A DNA stretch of 54,040 bases, taken from assembly GCA_000151295.1 (NCBI GenBank), contig GG745358.1, forward strand, positions 266,877-320,916. The letters are read 5' to 3'. Numbering within the stretch: position 1 is the first letter of the stretch; the number at the start of each line of letters is the position of its first letter. This DNA is from Allomyces macrogynus ATCC 38327 (taxonomy: Eukaryota; Blastocladiomycota; Blastocladiomycetes; Blastocladiales; Blastocladiaceae). The notes below the pieces were generated by a model. That model saw only the letters and a program-made list of their open reading frames with translations. It was not told where the DNA came from and searched no databases. Shown here one piece after another: positions 52,651 to 54,040 of the stretch. Both the position numbers and the translations under genes were made by a program.

Positions 52651-54040
52651 GGCGGTGCCGAACAGACGGAATGGATGAGATGAACTTGCGCAGGGATGGC
52701 AGTGGAAAAGTGCGTTGGCTGCAGGGTGCTGTGCGGTGCGCTGTCGTTCGGTGGAGTGGTTGGGGTGTCGACGTGCTTGCGCGCGACGGAGCCGGCGTGG
52801 CGACAGATGAGAAGTGGAGCGCCAGTTGTGCAGGCTCGAGCGGGTGAAGCCTGTGTGGGAGGAAGGGACTGGTGTGCGAACATGAAGGCGGAAGACGGGC
52901 GTAAGCAACATGTGACAGTCCATGATGGCGGCGTATTTAAAGTAGTGGGGCTGAACGATTGTGTCAGCATCGCGTGACGCTGAACAGAAGGGCGAAGCAT
53001 GCAGCTGAAGCACCTTTGTCCCCGCCACGATCGGTCGTCCGTGCCATGGTCCCTTCCGCGGGCTTCTGCCGTTGGTCCAGCGCAGAACGCCACAGATGGG
53101 CCGCGGCCCCGGCTTCGACTTGGTCGGGTCGAACGAACGAAGGGCCGCGGCGTGCCGTGGCAGGTCGGCTGCGCCCAGGGCCTGATAGCCGGCGCGGCCG
53201 CTTCCCACGTCTTGCTGCGGCGCAAACTCGGGCGTGAAACGTCGATCTGTGCGGTGAGAATGGCCATGGGTGCCGATGCAGGGGGCGCAATCGACCATGC
53301 GGGGCGAGTCAGAGTTACAGAGTGGATGTTTTCCGATGCAGAGCGCTTACTCTCAGGTCATCCGGCAGACGCGCCCCTGCCCTTTCTCTTTGAGATGTTT
53401 ACCTGCCCTGTTTTTGAGAGCGTTTTTGGCCCGCCTCGCGCGCACACGCTCGTCCGCGCGACCTTGCGCGAGGTTGCGAGCCAACGACAAGGCCAACGAC
53501 AAGGCCGACGACGACGGCGACAGCGAACGCGAGCGCGCGGTGTCAGTCAGCGTCTGCGCAGCAAGGCGTCGTCAGGACGGGAGGAGGGTAGGGGTGGGAA
53601 GGCGGCACGCGCGGTGTTGGGCATGTCGATCGGGAGAGCGACAGACAGCTGGCGGGCCAGCGGTGGTCGGCGATGCACCGCACAGCGCGCGCAGACCGCC
53701 AGCGCAGTGCAGCCCGCCAGCGGCGCGCGACCAGTCCAGCAGCGCGGCGGTGCTGGCCCGCCCGCGCGCGCTCCCACCTTGGGCCAACACCCATCCGATT
53801 GCCCACCGACGATTTGACTGCCTCGCGCCGCCACACTCGGTGCAGCGTTGCTCTCCTTGCTGCCCGTCGCCGCCGCCCTTGCTCGGTGGCCCTCCACCGG
53901 CACGGCCGCTGCCCTTGCGCTCTTGCGCTCTCGACTTGGTGCACCGGCATCGCCGCGCCGGCCTCTGCCTTCGGCTTCTCCACGGACTTCCAGTCGCGGT
54001 TGGCGGCGCCGTTCCGTGTTCCACGCGCGCGCCCTTGGGC
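52651..54040. other. right-end intergenic region, nothing callable
   Basis: 1.39 kb to the window edge. It probably starts with the F-box gene promoter. A 12-bp direct repeat (GGCCAACGACAA) occurs near 53490. Open frames near 53820-54040 on the + strand include a hydrophobic Ala/Leu stretch that could be the start of a gene beyond the edge, but I cannot support a call. Confidence 0.35.

Overview
The window is eukaryotic nuclear DNA. Protein-coding genes are broken by short GT-AG introns (mostly 55-101 bp), genes lie on both strands, and no bacterial-style operons are present. Several features point to a fungus, most likely an early-diverging (zoosporic) lineage with a GC-rich genome: a fungal-type exonuclease-like/RRM/RanBP2-finger protein, chitin-deacetylase-like proteins, a hybrid histidine kinase, an HDEL retention signal, and a kanadaptin and a C9orf85 homologue. 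The species assignment is inference. I saw no tRNA, rRNA or CRISPR array. One 100-N scaffold gap lies at 43373-43472.

Layout. 1-9.1 kb: RNA 3'-end processing factor Rna14/CstF-77 (partial, -), an orphan protein (-), a gene-poor lower-GC stretch, splicing factor SF3A1/Prp21 (-), and head-to-head with it kanadaptin (+). 9.6-16.5 kb: glucosidase II beta (+), a quinone oxidoreductase with a damaged first exon (-), a mitochondrial-looking RlmN-like radical SAM protein (+), and a phosphoglycolate/p-nitrophenyl phosphatase (+) with a probable 4-nt microexon. 16.5-26.3 kb: two orphan genes, a hybrid histidine kinase with a degenerate ATP-binding domain (-), and DEAD-box helicase DBP9 (+). 26.6-31.1 kb: a tandem pair of secreted polysaccharide-deacetylase-like proteins that have lost their metal ligands (-), then an orphan membrane protein (+). 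31.5-36.3 kb: a DCAF11/LEC14B WD40 protein (-), a DUF1295 steroid-reductase-like membrane enzyme (+), and an orphan (-). 36.3-38.2 kb: a decayed Helitron/PIF1 helicase. 38.3-46 kb: a disordered Q-rich protein, an AT-hook protein, and the RanBP2-finger protein split by the gap. 46.4-52.7 kb: coatomer delta (+), TAF13 (-), a C9orf85-like zinc protein (+), and an F-box/LRR protein (-). The last 1.4 kb holds no gene I can support.

Most genes are housekeeping: mRNA processing, transcription initiation, ribosome biogenesis, ER quality control, COPI traffic and ubiquitin ligation. Many sit head to head over short shared promoters. The accessory or unusual content is the pseudo-deacetylase pair, the pseudo-histidine kinase, the RlmN-like protein, the Helitron relic and several orphans. 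Reconstructed splice junctions were checked for reading phase by hand, not by RNA evidence.
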